A stretch of DNA of 64,000 nucleotides from Edaphobacter sp. (lineage in GTDB: Bacteria; Acidobacteriota; Terriglobia; Terriglobales; Acidobacteriaceae). How positions within the stretch are numbered: position 1 is the first letter of the stretch; every line of letters starts with the position of its first letter. Made by a program: the position numbers and the translations under genes. This document shows, piece after piece, positions 47,294-58,271 of the stretch. The notes under the pieces were generated by a model. It did no database searches. It was not told the origin of the DNA and saw only the letters and a list, made by a program, of their open reading frames with translations. Location: the NCBI GenBank assembly GCA_025462755.1, contig JAOAPF010000447.1, forward strand, positions 1 through 64,000, in the 5' to 3' direction.

Positions 47294-50200
47294 TTAGAAG
47301 GTGATCTTGCCCGAAAGCTGCATTGTACGAGCGTTGTTGAGGAACTCCTTCTCAGGGTGATTGAAGGCGGAGCTGGTGACGGTCTGATAGTTGTAGCTCG
47401 CGGTGTAGCTGGTCGCGTTGACGTTGTCAACGGTTCCGGGGATGTACTGTGGATGGTTGAGGACGTTAAAGGCTTGCGCGCCGAACTGGAACGAATAGTG
47501 TTCTTTCACCGTAATCCGCTTGAAGGCCGAAAGATCGAAGTTGTTGATCGGACGGATGGGAAGCGTGTTACGTGCGCTGTTCGGCAGAGTGCCAAGGCCT
47601 GCCTGGACATAGTATGCGTTGGAAGGAGTAAAGGTCGTCCCGGAGATGGCGCCCGCCGTGTATCCAACGGTGTTGCCCGTGCAGCTTGTCACTACTGTTG
47701 AAGTGCCATTTGCCACGCCTTTGCCGGTAATAAAAGTGGGGCCAGAAGTCGCAGTGGCGTCGCAAGCAAACGCCGTATTGATCTGGCGAACAGAACCGGT
47801 GCCGGTTCCCTTCACTCCGTTCGGGTTGATGATGGCACGGGAGATCGCGGAGCCGCTATCGCCGTTCAGATTGGAGTTGACGCCAGACAGGACGGTTGCG
47901 TACTCAGGCGACTCATAAGTGTAGATGGGCGCGACCTGCCAGTTGCCGACGACGTTGCGCATGAGGAAGCTGTTGGAGTGTTTGTAGTAGGGCAGATCCC
48001 AGAGCGCCTCGAGAGTGATGCGGTTCGTGCGGTCGAGTGCGGAACGGCCATAGTCGCACGAGATGCACTGCGAGTTCTGCTGACGGCGAGGAGTGAGCAC
48101 GGTGGCGAAGACCTCGGCGGTTGCATCGTCCATCGTCTTCGACCAGGTGTAGGAGAGGTTCATCTGCAGCCCGCCCTGGAAGCGCCGGGTGAGATTGGCA
48201 ACCAGACCGTTGTAGTTCGACTGAGAGTAGGGCTGATAGGAGGTGATTGTTGTGCTAAAGCCGGCGGTCGCCCACGCGGGCACGATGCGCGAATTAGCCT
48301 GGATCGCAGCGAGGGTTGTCGCGCCGCTACCGGCTCCGACGAGCGTGGTGGAACCGTTGACCACGGTCCCGAGTTGGTTCGTGGTTGTGGCTTTGGGCTG
48401 GACGTTAATTTGATCCTGGGTCGCAAGGTGAATGCCGCGGGTCCCGACGTAGCCGATCTCAGCGGTATAGGCGGACCCGATCGTTCGCTGGATCGTCAGA
48501 GTGTAGGTCTCGGCGTAGGGCAGAACCTGATCCGGCAGGAGAGCCGAGGTAGATTTACGCTGTAACGCAAGACCCGCAGGAGTGTTGGGGAAGGTTACCG
48601 TACCGGATCCTGTTCCGGCGGGCAGGCCGCCATTCTTCAGGAAGTTCGGGGAGCTGTAAGCCGCTTGGCCGGGATCATTAACATTGTTGGTGGACGAATA
48701 TTGCGGCGGGAAGGAGAGGGTTCCCAGGTTGTCGAAGAGAACATCGTATGCTATGCCGAATCCAGCGCGGATAGAGGTCTTCGAGTCTGGCGCCCAGTTG
48801 ATGCCGAAGCGCGGCGCGAAGCTGGTGTAGGTTGGCTGGGGAGCGTGGAAGTTGACGAGACCCGGAAACGAGGCTGCACTGTTGAGCTGCTGGGCACGCT
48901 CGCCGACCGGGACCGAGGTGAACTCCCAACGGAGGCCAGCGTTGATGGTGATGGTCGGCGTCATGCGCCACGTGTCGTTGCCGTAGAAATAGAGCGCGGT
49001 CTGGTCGCCATAGTAGGTATGATTGCCAGTCGAACGCTGCCCGAAACCGTTGACATCCGGTGCGAGATCGTGAAAGAAATCGTCGGAGTTTGACCACTGA
49101 TAGTCGCCGCGAGCGCGCTGGGTGAAACCCTGTGGCGAGATGTACTTGCGGCCGTCGAAACCGAACTTCAGGCTGTGCTTGCCCTTCACCCAGCCGATAT
49201 TGTCCGTCACCTGGTAGAGGTTCTGGATGGTGAACTGAGGGGCGTTGCCATCCGGTCCGACGCTGAGAAAGCCCTGATCATAGAACTGGAGGTTGGGGAA
49301 GGAATCGAGGCCAGGATAGGAGAAGTTGCCTGAGGTAAGCGTGTTGCTATAACGGTTGTATCCGAGACGGAACTCATTGGTGAGGTTGGGAGTGAAGGTG
49401 TGGTACTCCGAGAGAGCTATGAGATGGAACCTAAAGGGCTGGGTCGTGAAGAAGGTCGGAAGGTTAGCAGCGGTGTCCTCTGATCCCTGCGTGTTGTAGA
49501 TGTAGCGGCCGCGGATGTTGTCCTTCGGGCCCAGGGTATAGTCCATGCTGGTCGTCAAGGCGTCGAAGTTGGAGAAGGTAGGCGTGTTAACCAGATAGTT
49601 GCCGAGGGGGATGTTGGTAGACCCAGGCGCCCCAGTGACGGTGAAGGATTGGGGTCCCTTAGAGTTGAAGCAGGCATTGTCGTTGGCGCTAGTGACCTGC
49701 GCGCCACCAAAGGCATTGGCCGCAGGCACGTATTTGGCGTATTGCTGAAGGTTGTTGGCGCTGAATCCATAGCTGGCTGCCAAGCTGTTGAGTTGGGAGA
49801 GGCCGGCGGCGGTGGGAGTGCAAAGATAGTAGCTCGCGGCCGTGCCGATGGTATTGCGCTCAAAGTTCCCGAAGAAGAAGAGCTTATCTTTGAAGATCGG
49901 CCCGCCAACCTGACCGCCGTAGCGGTTGTTATCGTAGCGCGGGTTGGGGACCTTGCCGCCGGCGATTCCGCTGGCTGCGTTCAGGTTGCGATTCTGGAAG
50001 TACTCATAAAGAGTGCCGTGGAACCGGTTGGTGCCGGAGATGACGTCGGTGTTGAATTGACCGCCCGACGAGTGGCCGAACTCTGGAGAGAACTGGTTGG
50101 TGATGAGGGTGAAGTTGCCGACGGAGTCGTTGGGCACGTAGACGAGCGGACCGGTGACTGCCTTGTTGTTGTTGTCAATTCCCTCAATCGTGAAGTTGTT

Positions 50201-50755
50201 GTTGCGCGGACGCTGGCCGCCGATCGAAGGTCCGACACCGATGCCGATACCGCCGGTTGAGGCGACGCCGGGGCTGAGCAGCGACGTATTGATGACGCCG
50301 AGACCGACCGTGGCGGTAGGCAGGCTCGCCAGTTCCTCGGTGGAGAATGTCGTGGTGAGGTTCGTGCTCGTGGTGTCGAGAACCACACCCGCCTCAGCGG
50401 AGACTTCGACGGTGGTGTTGGCACCAACCGAAAGGGTCACCGGGATGGTAGCGGTCTTGTTGATGTCCACCGTCACGCCATGAAGCGTGTAGGACTGAAA
50501 GCCCGAGGAGCTGACCGCGACATCATACTTGCCGGGAAGCAGGTTGCCGGCGCGGAATTCTCCATCGGCCCCGGACTTGACCGAAACCGCAACATGAGTG
50601 TCCTCATTGGTGATCGTTACGTTCGCATTCGAGACGAATGCTCCCGAGGGATCTTTGACCGTGCCGACCAGGTCGCCACTCGTAATCTGACCGAAAGAGA
50701 CGCTTGCAAACAAAGCCATCGTGATGACGGCAACAAACAGGGATATACGACGCAT
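47294..50755 (-). CDS. TonB-dependent receptor, carboxypeptidase-regulatory-like (Oar-like)
   Basis: MRRISLFVAVITMALFASVSFGQITSGDLVGTVKDPSGAFVSNANVTITNEDT...; about 1150 aa; plug + barrel. Confidence 0.92.
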   Translation of the reverse strand: MRRISLFVAVITMALFASVSFGQITSGDLVGTVKDPSGAFVSNANVTITNEDTHVAVSVKSGADGEFRAGNLLPGKYDVAVSSSGFQSYTLHGVTVDINKTATIPVTLSVGANTTVEVSAEAGVVLDTTSTNLTTTFSTEELASLPTATVGLGVINTSLLSPGVASTGGIGIGVGPSIGGQRPRNNNFTIEGIDNNNKAVTGPLVYVPNDSVGNFTLITNQFSPEFGHSSGGQFNTDVISGTNRFHGTLYEYFQNRNLNAASGIAGGKVPNPRYDNNRYGGQVGGPIFKDKLFFFGNFERNTIGTAASYYLCTPTAAGLSQLNSLAASYGFSANNLQQYAKYVPAANAFGGAQVTSANDNACFNSKGPQSFTVTGAPGSTNIPLGNYLVNTPTFSNFDALTTSMDYTLGPKDNIRGRYIYNTQGSEDTAANLPTFFTTQPFRFHLIALSEYHTFTPNLTNEFRLGYNRYSNTLTSGNFSYPGLDSFPNLQFYDQGFLSVGPDGNAPQFTIQNLYQVTDNIGWVKGKHSLKFGFDGRKYISPQGFTQRARGDYQWSNSDDFFHDLAPDVNGFGQRSTGNHTYYGDQTALYFYGNDTWRMTPTITINAGLRWEFTSVPVGERAQQLNSAASFPGLVNFHAPQPTYTSFAPRFGINWAPDSKTSIRAGFGIAYDVLFDNLGTLSFPPQYSSTNNVNDPGQAAYSSPNFLKNGGLPAGTGSGTVTFPNTPAGLALQRKSTSALLPDQVLPYAETYTLTIQRTIGSAYTAEIGYVGTRGIHLATQDQINVQPKATTTNQLGTVVNGSTTLVGAGSGATTLAAIQANSRIVPAWATAGFSTTITSYQPYSQSNYNGLVANLTRRFQGGLQMNLSYTWSKTMDDATAEVFATVLTPRRQQNSQCISCDYGRSALDRTNRITLEALWDLPYYKHSNSFLMRNVVGNWQVAPIYTYESPEYATVLSGVNSNLNGDSGSAISRAIINPNGVKGTGTGSVRQINTAFACDATATSGPTFITGKGVANGTSTVVTSCTGNTVGYTAGAISGTTFTPSNAYYVQAGLGTLPNSARNTLPIRPINNFDLSAFKRITVKEHYSFQFGAQAFNVLNHPQYIPGTVDNVNATSYTASYNYQTVTSSAFNHPEKEFLNNARTMQLSGKITF

Positions 50756-51171
50756 CGAGCCTCCAAAAAAAATCTCCACTGATCGTGGGAGGCCAATGGG
50801 GAAATGACTTGCCCGGGAATTTCCTTATTTTCAAATCAGTTAGTTGGATTACGGGTTGGCAATCGTAGGGCCAAAACCCGAAAAATGCCAAAAATCATAG
50901 GATACCTATAATATTCAACAAGGTAAGCCACTTAGATAGCAGGTTTAGAGAGTTAGGCGATATCGAACTTATATGAATTCCTGTAGATAATCCCGCGAAA
51001 GTTGCATGAAAATGGACATCTCCCGCGCGATTGCACGTTCCCGCTGAGCCAAGGACCTCCTGACTCACGCCAGACTTGGAGCCAAATAGGCGGAGTTGAT
51101 CTCTGAGCAGCGACCCGCGAAGCTCTATCCCGGCCCTCCACACCAGTAGGCGAATTTGAAGGCCCTGCACA

Positions 51172-51200
51172 AAAAAATGGTGGAGACCGAAGTCTCCACC
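51172..51200 (-). terminator. Rho-independent terminator of 51225 gene
   Basis: Minus: GGTGGAGAC-TTCG-GTCTCCACC followed by ATTTTTTT. Confidence 0.88.
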
Positions 51201-51224
51201 ACAGTGTTATAGCTTGCCAATTGT

Positions 51225-54200
51225 TTAGAAGTTGATCTTCAGGGCAAACTGCCCGAAGCGACGCTCGTCATTCGCGCCACCGAAGAGGCCGATACCGCCC
51301 TTGGACGCCGTGATCGGCACCGGCACGCCGGGGCCAACGTTGGCAACGTCATCCAGCGATTCCTGAATGAAGAGATTGTGATGGTTCAGCAGATCGAATC
51401 CCTCTGCGCGAAACTCCACATTGATCTGTTCATGGATTGGAAAGATCTTGCTGACAGAAGCATCGAACGTCCACGCTCCCGGTCCGCGGAAGCTGTTACG
51501 AGCGACCATGGTTGGAGGGAAAGGGCCCCAGTCGGAGATTCCATCCGGAAAGACCTTAGGATTTGGGTTAAGCGCTGGATTTCCAAAGCTCACCGCTGCC
51601 GGAAGGTTGCCGATGTGATAGCTGTTCGCGCCCCCGCCAGTGACACCAGCGGGTATCTTCGTAAAGGTGTGCTGTGAAATAACTCCGGCCGCCGGCGTAT
51701 ACCGCGCCACCTGATAGCCACTGTTATTATTCGTGCTGTCGAAGTAGGAGAATGGCACACCGGTACGGACCGTATAGATGCCCGTCACCTGCCAGCCGCC
51801 CACCGTCTCATTGATTAATTTGTTGCTTAGCTTCGGCGTCCGGTACAGCGGCGCGATCACCAGGCGCTGACGAATATCAAGGTCCCCACTGCCACGGTCG
51901 AATCCCGGATTGAATGGCTGCAAATATCCAAGGCCGAACGCATTGTTCGTCTCTGAGAACGTTGTGCTCAGATCATCCAGTTGATGCGCAACCGTGTAAT
52001 TGGCGACCAGGCTCAACCCGGTATTGCGGTAATTCGTAGTCTGGAATTGGACGTTGATCGACTGATAGTACGAGTCGCCATTGGAGCCCCGGTTATTGAT
52101 ATTGGAGTATTGGTTGTTGAGTCTTGTCAGTGTTGGAGCGCTTCCACCGACGGTCAATGGGTCGCCGAGCAGCACATTCCCGCCGCCCTGCGTATTGATA
52201 TTCTTGATGTCATACAGATGGAGCCCGCGCGCGCCCGCATACTGGAGTGATACCAGTGTGTTGCGCGCCAGTTGCCGATCGATTGCCGCGTCCCAGAACT
52301 GCGTCTGCGCCGTCCGAATATGCTCATCCACATTCCTCAGACTGGTGGGCGGCAGCGCAACGTTACCGGAAGCACCCGCCAGCGGACCCTGGTTCGAAGT
52401 CGTGATCTTCGTATTGTTGATCACGACCACGGCGTAGGCCGGGGGATTCTGAATCACGTTGAAGGTTACATTGCCGAAATTACGCTCATAACTGATGCCG
52501 TAACCGCCGCGAAACGACGTCTTGCCGTCCCCGAACAGGTCGAGGGCAAAGCCGATACGCGGCGAGACAGTACCGTACGACGGGCTCCACAGCGAGCCGA
52601 TAGGACTGGTCGGAGCGGTAAATACCTGGCCGGTCCGAACGCTCTGGACGTAGCTCCCCGAGCCGTAGTAGAAGTTGGAGTCCAGATTCTGATGGTTGTT
52701 ATGCTGGACACCAAAGTACTCATAGCGCAAACCATAATTGAACGTAAGCCTCGGCGTGAGCTTGAAGGAATCCTGTGCATATACCGCCCAGTCGTGGAAG
52801 CGATTGCTCCGCGCAAAGACCGGCGGTATCGCCGGCAGGTTAATCGAACACGCGGGCGTCTGAGCCAACGTGCCAGTGTATGGGTTCAGCACGCAAGGCA
52901 ACGCGCCCTGAGCATTTACTGCAGCTGAAAACTGGAACAGATTTCCGGTTACCAGTCCATTCAATCCGTTCGTCCGGTTGGTGCCGATCTGCTCTGCCGC
53001 CTGCGCGTACGCTCCATAAGCGTTATTGGCCTGCATGTACACGATCTGCGCGCCAAACTGCATGGAATGTTTTCCTTTTTGCACATTCAGGTCCTGATTG
53101 ACCTGGATGGTGTTTTGCGGTCCGCCAAAGGGAAGGCCACCATTCGCGGGGTTGAAGTCGTAAAAGCCAGGCAGCTGAATGAAGAAAGATGTTCCCGGCA
53201 GCTGCGCATTGGTTGAAACAGTCAGCGTCGGCACATTCTGCAGACTCGTGTTGTACGTCAATGGAGAGTTGAATCTGCTGAAGCTGAGCTTGGTCGTTTC
53301 GGTCAGGTAAGGATTGAAAACGTGGTTCGCGCTCAGAAGATAGGCCGTGGCGAAGTCCGCCGAGGCCACGTTGTATTGATTGTATGGCGATGCAAACGCC
53401 GATCCGCTCTGATCGGCTTCGTTGTAGTTGGCATAGCGGAAGAAAATCTGGGTGCGGTCGCTCAGGTTGTAGTCAAACCGCCCAACGACGTTGTAGGTAT
53501 TTTGCGGAAGACTGCCGCCGGTGTTGGTTGCGGCGGGATACGCCACGGTACCGAAAGCCGGCGTGGTGGCGGGAACTCCTGCAATTCCAAGCTGGCCGGC
53601 AGTGTATGTATTTGTGAAGTTGAAGCTCTTTCCGCCACCGTATTGCGCAAAGAAAGCCTGCGTGTTGGGTGCGGTAAGGGCGAGGAACTGGGGCGTGGGA
53701 ACCGCTGCAATGCTTATCGCGGTACTGCGGACGCGAATCCACTCCGTGCTGCCGAAGAAGAACAGCTTGTCCTTGAGAATTGGGCCGCCAACCGCGAAGC
53801 CAAACTGGTTGCGTGTGTACTTGCCCTTGGGAAGACCCTGCTGAGCATTGAGGACAGTGTTCGACGTGTAGGCGGAGAGACGATTGAACTCCCAGACAAC
53901 GCCGTGAAATGCGTTGGTTCCGCTCTTCGTGGTCACATTGACGATTCCGCCGGAGGCCCGGCCGTACTGGGGTTCGTAGTTACTGGTCTGGACGCGAAAC
54001 TCCTGGGTGGCGTCCTGCGGAATGTACACGCCGACGTTATCGGCGAAGGCGCTGATGTTTTCAACGCCATCCAACAGAATTTCAGTGCCGCTGGATCGCT
54101 GTCCGTTGATATTGAAGCCGACACCTCGCGTAGTCGCGTTCTGTGAGTTTCCGTTCGAAGCGTTTCTCGAATCGCCGCTGTTGGTGCTATCGCCGGCGGA

Positions 54201-54725
54201 TACGTTGCCCGCAAGCGCCACCAGATCATATGGATTGCGGGTGAGGCTCGGCATCTGTGCAACCTGGGTTGCGTTCACGATCTGCGATAGTTCCTGTGTC
54301 TGCGTGTTTGCCTGCGCGCCACCCTCAGCGGTCACCTCGACGGAGGTGTTCTCTTGCGTCACGGACAGCTTGGCGTCCAATGTCACCTTGGCCGCGACCG
54401 TGACCTCAACCCGAGTGGTGGAGGGATGAAATCCAGCGCCCGTTACGGTCACTTCATACTGGGCTGGTTGCAGGCCCGTGACAACGTAGGCGCCCGTTCC
54501 GCTGGTGGTTACGGTACGAACTGCATTTGTGCCGAGGTTCTTAACCGTGACGGTTGCATTAGGCACAACCGCGCCGGTAGGGTCGGTAACGGTTCCCGAA
54601 ATCTGCCCTGCCTCCTGTCCCCGCGCCGCCGAACCAAATGCAAATATCGCTAGAAGCACCATTCCAACGAACAGCGCAGTCTTATGCCGTAGGCAATCGC
54701 CTAGCATTCTGTATTCAGTTGACAT
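51225..54725 (-). CDS. TonB-dependent receptor, carboxypeptidase-regulatory-like (Oar-like)
   Basis: GQEAGQISGTVTDPTGAVVPNATVTVKNLGTNAVRTVTTSGTGAYVVTGLQPAQYEVTVTGAGF; 1166 aa, C-terminal QFALKINF. Confidence 0.92.
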   Translation of the reverse strand: MSTEYRMLGDCLRHKTALFVGMVLLAIFAFGSAARGQEAGQISGTVTDPTGAVVPNATVTVKNLGTNAVRTVTTSGTGAYVVTGLQPAQYEVTVTGAGFHPSTTRVEVTVAAKVTLDAKLSVTQENTSVEVTAEGGAQANTQTQELSQIVNATQVAQMPSLTRNPYDLVALAGNVSAGDSTNSGDSRNASNGNSQNATTRGVGFNINGQRSSGTEILLDGVENISAFADNVGVYIPQDATQEFRVQTSNYEPQYGRASGGIVNVTTKSGTNAFHGVVWEFNRLSAYTSNTVLNAQQGLPKGKYTRNQFGFAVGGPILKDKLFFFGSTEWIRVRSTAISIAAVPTPQFLALTAPNTQAFFAQYGGGKSFNFTNTYTAGQLGIAGVPATTPAFGTVAYPAATNTGGSLPQNTYNVVGRFDYNLSDRTQIFFRYANYNEADQSGSAFASPYNQYNVASADFATAYLLSANHVFNPYLTETTKLSFSRFNSPLTYNTSLQNVPTLTVSTNAQLPGTSFFIQLPGFYDFNPANGGLPFGGPQNTIQVNQDLNVQKGKHSMQFGAQIVYMQANNAYGAYAQAAEQIGTNRTNGLNGLVTGNLFQFSAAVNAQGALPCVLNPYTGTLAQTPACSINLPAIPPVFARSNRFHDWAVYAQDSFKLTPRLTFNYGLRYEYFGVQHNNHQNLDSNFYYGSGSYVQSVRTGQVFTAPTSPIGSLWSPSYGTVSPRIGFALDLFGDGKTSFRGGYGISYERNFGNVTFNVIQNPPAYAVVVINNTKITTSNQGPLAGASGNVALPPTSLRNVDEHIRTAQTQFWDAAIDRQLARNTLVSLQYAGARGLHLYDIKNINTQGGGNVLLGDPLTVGGSAPTLTRLNNQYSNINNRGSNGDSYYQSINVQFQTTNYRNTGLSLVANYTVAHQLDDLSTTFSETNNAFGLGYLQPFNPGFDRGSGDLDIRQRLVIAPLYRTPKLSNKLINETVGGWQVTGIYTVRTGVPFSYFDSTNNNSGYQVARYTPAAGVISQHTFTKIPAGVTGGGANSYHIGNLPAAVSFGNPALNPNPKVFPDGISDWGPFPPTMVARNSFRGPGAWTFDASVSKIFPIHEQINVEFRAEGFDLLNHHNLFIQESLDDVANVGPGVPVPITASKGGIGLFGGANDERRFGQFALKINF

Positions 54726-55621
54726 AATCCTTCTCCAAATTTTCTGTCGCTCTGCGAGCTCGAGCGGCTGGTCCCCAAAGATGCGGACGCTACGAAAGCC
54801 TCCGCGACGGCATTACGCCAATACGCAATTCACGCGCCAAACTTGCGCTCATGCAAATAAAGCACCAAGCACACAAAAGGTGTAGAACCAACCACAAAAC
54901 CACCAAAAAAGCTATGAAAAAGTGGAGAGAAGACGGTGATTTTACAACTCACCATCATATTGTGTGCCTGTCTCCATCTCGGATCAAACTAGTCTGATAT
55001 TTCGCTTGATATCGGACTAACTCTGTCGTATATTCAGGCCACCGAGTTTATGGAACACATAAACTGCCTGTGCTATTCGACTTGCCCGACAAACGGGTCC
55101 AGAGGAATTGGCTAACTGCGATCGCAAGCGCAAAGCTGCTAAAGAAACATGGGACAAACGGTATGAATCCGCATCGGAAAGGAGCCAGGCTGAGACGCAT
55201 GACAGAGACCGTGGTCGATCTCCGTTAAGTTATAGATTTGAACGATATCCCTTCGAATATCAAGAACTTGGGACGGACATTAATTTTCCAGGGACGAATC
55301 CGGCGCGATCAGGGACCAATGGACAACCGTGCCGCAGCGACACCGGGTAAGCAGCGAATCGCATATTGAAATTGGAATTGTTGCCCAGATTCAGCAGAGC
55401 GAAGGGGTTGTTTAAAGCGAAGGTTGGCACCGTTGGAAGGTGCGTAGTTCGAGCCCTTCAACTCGGCTCAAAACCTTATTGCATATCAGGTAGGAACTTC
55501 AAGTTTTCGCATGGCCTCGGCCATCAAGCGGAACTTCGAAGGCTAGCGGTCAAGGACGAAGCATGCTTTCTCGACGATTTCCTTGATTTGGTGGTAGCTG
55601 AATTCTTTGGAGGAGCAAAGT

Positions 55622-58246
55622 ATGACGCAAGTGATGCAAAGAACAATGGCGGGCAAGAAAATGAATGGGGCGATCCTTGGCCGAACTCGCGGGTGGATCG
55701 CGGCGGGAACCCTGGCAGCATATTCGGTCATCGGCGGAACCAAGTCCGCCCTGGCTGAGAAGGAGAGGACCGACCCGGCGGCCGCGACGGCAGCGGAGGC
55801 GACGCTGCCGCTGAAGAAGTTCGACATTTCCCCCGGGCCACTGGACGGCGCAATTGAGGCCTATAAGAAGGCTACCGGACGAACCGTGAAGGTTGTACTC
55901 CCAGCGGGGACCCTGGCCGGATTCAACTCGCAGGGACTGGTCGGGCTCTATCGCGAAGACGAGGCGCTGCGCCTGCTTCTGGATGGGACGGGGTTGAACT
56001 ATCGCGTGGAGGATGCCACGACGATGGTCGTGGGGGTGCAAGCGAAAGACACCGTGTCTGTAACCGATCCCGTCACTAATTCTGTCTCGCTGACGAAGTT
56101 TACCGAGCCTCTCCTGACCACCGCGCAGAGCATCACGGTAATTCCGCAGTTTGTGGTGAAGGACGAAGGAGTGACGACGCTGCGCGACACACTGCGGAAT
56201 GTACCAGGTATCAGCCTCGCCGCCGGTGAAGCGGGAGCGCAGGGCGACAATCTGACTATTCGCGGCTTTACCGCGCGGAACGACATCTTTCTCGACGGGA
56301 TCAGAGACTTCGGCAGCTACTATCGCGACACGTTCAACTATGAACAGGTGGAGGCACTAGAGGGGCCAGCGGGAATTGAGTTCGGACGCGGATCGACCGG
56401 CGGTGTGGTCAACCAGGAGAGCAAGGTCCCGACGGTGCAGCAGTTCGCCCATGTGGAGGCGATGTTCGGCACCGACAAGACACGAAGAGTTACAGCAGAC
56501 CTGAACAGCAGTGAGTGGAACGCAATGGGTGGCACAGCGTTTCGATTGAACCTGATGGAACAGGAGAGCGGCGTCGCAGGAAGAGACTTCGCTGATATTC
56601 GCCGCTGGGGCGTTGCACCCTCTGTATCGATTGGCCTGAACACAAAGACACCGGCGACGTTGAACTACGTTCATCTCCAGGAAAACGACACACCCGACTA
56701 TGGATTGCCATGGTTCAACAACGCAGTGGCGCCAGGTCCGATCCGGCACAACTACTATGGGTTTCCGGACGAGAACTATCTACAAACCAACGACGACATT
56801 CTTACGCTGAAGGTAGAGCATGAGTTTTCGCCGGGCGTGAATCTCCACACGATCGCGCGGGCAGCGAACTACCCGCGACAAGCGCAGATTACAGAGCCGC
56901 AGATCTGCTCAAACGCTCCGGCGAGCGTTCCCCTCGGTGGAGTAGTAGCCTCGCTCCCGACCTCCGCGGTGAATACAGCGCTTCCCTGCCCTTACACGGC
57001 TTCGAGCGATCCAACCACCATCGTCATAAATCGAAATCAGATCCAAACCAAAAGCGTTGAGAGCGATCTGTGGGACCAGACAGAGGTAACCGCACGCTTC
57101 AAGTTGCTCGGGGTTAAGAATTCACTGATGGCTGGTGTCGAGGGCGGGCAGGAAATCTCAAATCCCATCCGTTCCAGCTACACGATCAACAAAATCAACA
57201 CCGTGCCTTCAACGCCATTAGTGGATCCGAATCCGCACCAGCCGTTTTCCGGGACCGGATATATCACGTCCATCGTGCATACGAAGTCGGAGAGCGTCGG
57301 CGTCTACTTTGTCGACACCGTGAAACTTGGAGACCTCTTCGAGATAAGTGGCGGTGTGCGGTGGGACCGCTTCGACACCGGATACAACCTGTGGCAGCCG
57401 ACACCGCCGAAGGGTGGCGTAGTCACTGCGCCTGTCGCACCCATCAGGCGCGTGGATCAGCAGCCGAGTTACCGTGCCGCCTTCGTCTATAAACCGTCGA
57501 GCCACGGCAGCCTGTACTTCGACTATGGCACGAGCTTCAATCCCGGCGCAGAGTCGCTGAGCCTGAGCGTCGGGCTGGCGAACAGCTCGGCGGCACCGGA
57601 AGAGAACGAAACGTACGAGGCAGGAGTGAAGTGGAACTTCCTGAACGAGCGGCTAATGGCCGAGGGCGCAGTCTTCCGAACCGAAAAGGACAACGCGAGA
57701 GAGACCGATCCCACGAACGCGAACAATATCGTCGCGGCAGGAAATCAGCTGGTAAGAGGCCTGCAGTTCAGCCTGGTGGGAAGACTGCCGCAGGGGATGG
57801 ACGTCGTTGCCGGCTATGCATACCTCGACAGCGCGGTGGTCTACTCGAAGTTCTTCCCAACTTCGGTGGGATATCCGCTGGCGAATGTTCCGAAGCAAAC
57901 GTTCAATCTATTCATCACGCATCGGCTACCGTGGCGAGTGAACGCAGGGGTGGGTGGGAACTATGTAGCCAGCAGAACCGCGAGTTCTACCGTGCCGTTT
58001 GTTCCGACCGGCTATGCGCCGAATCCAAACGGTCCCGGCTTCATTGTGACCAGCGTGGCCATGAAGCAGGTCCCAGGTTACTGGATCTTCGATGCGATGT
58101 TAAGGCGGCCAATATCGGAGCGTCTGGAGTTGCAGGCAAACGTGAACAATTTGCTGAACCGGTCCTACATTGACCTGCCGCATCCGAGCCACCTGATTCC
58201 AGGTGCGGGAGCGAATGCGCTGATCGGGATCAACTTTAAATTCTGA
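55622..58246 (+). CDS. TonB-dependent siderophore receptor with N-terminal STN (secretin/TonB) domain
   Basis: STN: FDISPGPLDGAIEAYKKATGRTVKVV...LLLDGTGLNYRVEDATTMVV; plug: TTLRDTLRNVPGISLAAGEAGAQGDNLTIRGFTARNDIFLDGIRDFGSYYRDTFNYEQVEALEGPAGIEFGRGSTGGVVNQESK. Confidence 0.94.
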   Translation: MTQVMQRTMAGKKMNGAILGRTRGWIAAGTLAAYSVIGGTKSALAEKERTDPAAATAAEATLPLKKFDISPGPLDGAIEAYKKATGRTVKVVLPAGTLAGFNSQGLVGLYREDEALRLLLDGTGLNYRVEDATTMVVGVQAKDTVSVTDPVTNSVSLTKFTEPLLTTAQSITVIPQFVVKDEGVTTLRDTLRNVPGISLAAGEAGAQGDNLTIRGFTARNDIFLDGIRDFGSYYRDTFNYEQVEALEGPAGIEFGRGSTGGVVNQESKVPTVQQFAHVEAMFGTDKTRRVTADLNSSEWNAMGGTAFRLNLMEQESGVAGRDFADIRRWGVAPSVSIGLNTKTPATLNYVHLQENDTPDYGLPWFNNAVAPGPIRHNYYGFPDENYLQTNDDILTLKVEHEFSPGVNLHTIARAANYPRQAQITEPQICSNAPASVPLGGVVASLPTSAVNTALPCPYTASSDPTTIVINRNQIQTKSVESDLWDQTEVTARFKLLGVKNSLMAGVEGGQEISNPIRSSYTINKINTVPSTPLVDPNPHQPFSGTGYITSIVHTKSESVGVYFVDTVKLGDLFEISGGVRWDRFDTGYNLWQPTPPKGGVVTAPVAPIRRVDQQPSYRAAFVYKPSSHGSLYFDYGTSFNPGAESLSLSVGLANSSAAPEENETYEAGVKWNFLNERLMAEGAVFRTEKDNARETDPTNANNIVAAGNQLVRGLQFSLVGRLPQGMDVVAGYAYLDSAVVYSKFFPTSVGYPLANVPKQTFNLFITHRLPWRVNAGVGGNYVASRTASSTVPFVPTGYAPNPNGPGFIVTSVAMKQVPGYWIFDAMLRRPISERLELQANVNNLLNRSYIDLPHPSHLIPGAGANALIGINFKF

Positions 58247-58271
58247 GCTTTTGACGAATGTAGGAGAGTAA

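Noticed and set aside
47294-54725. Two adjacent Oar-like TonB receptors as a novel system
   Set aside because: Large expansions of such receptors are ordinary in Acidobacteriota; no distinctive partner gene is adjacent.
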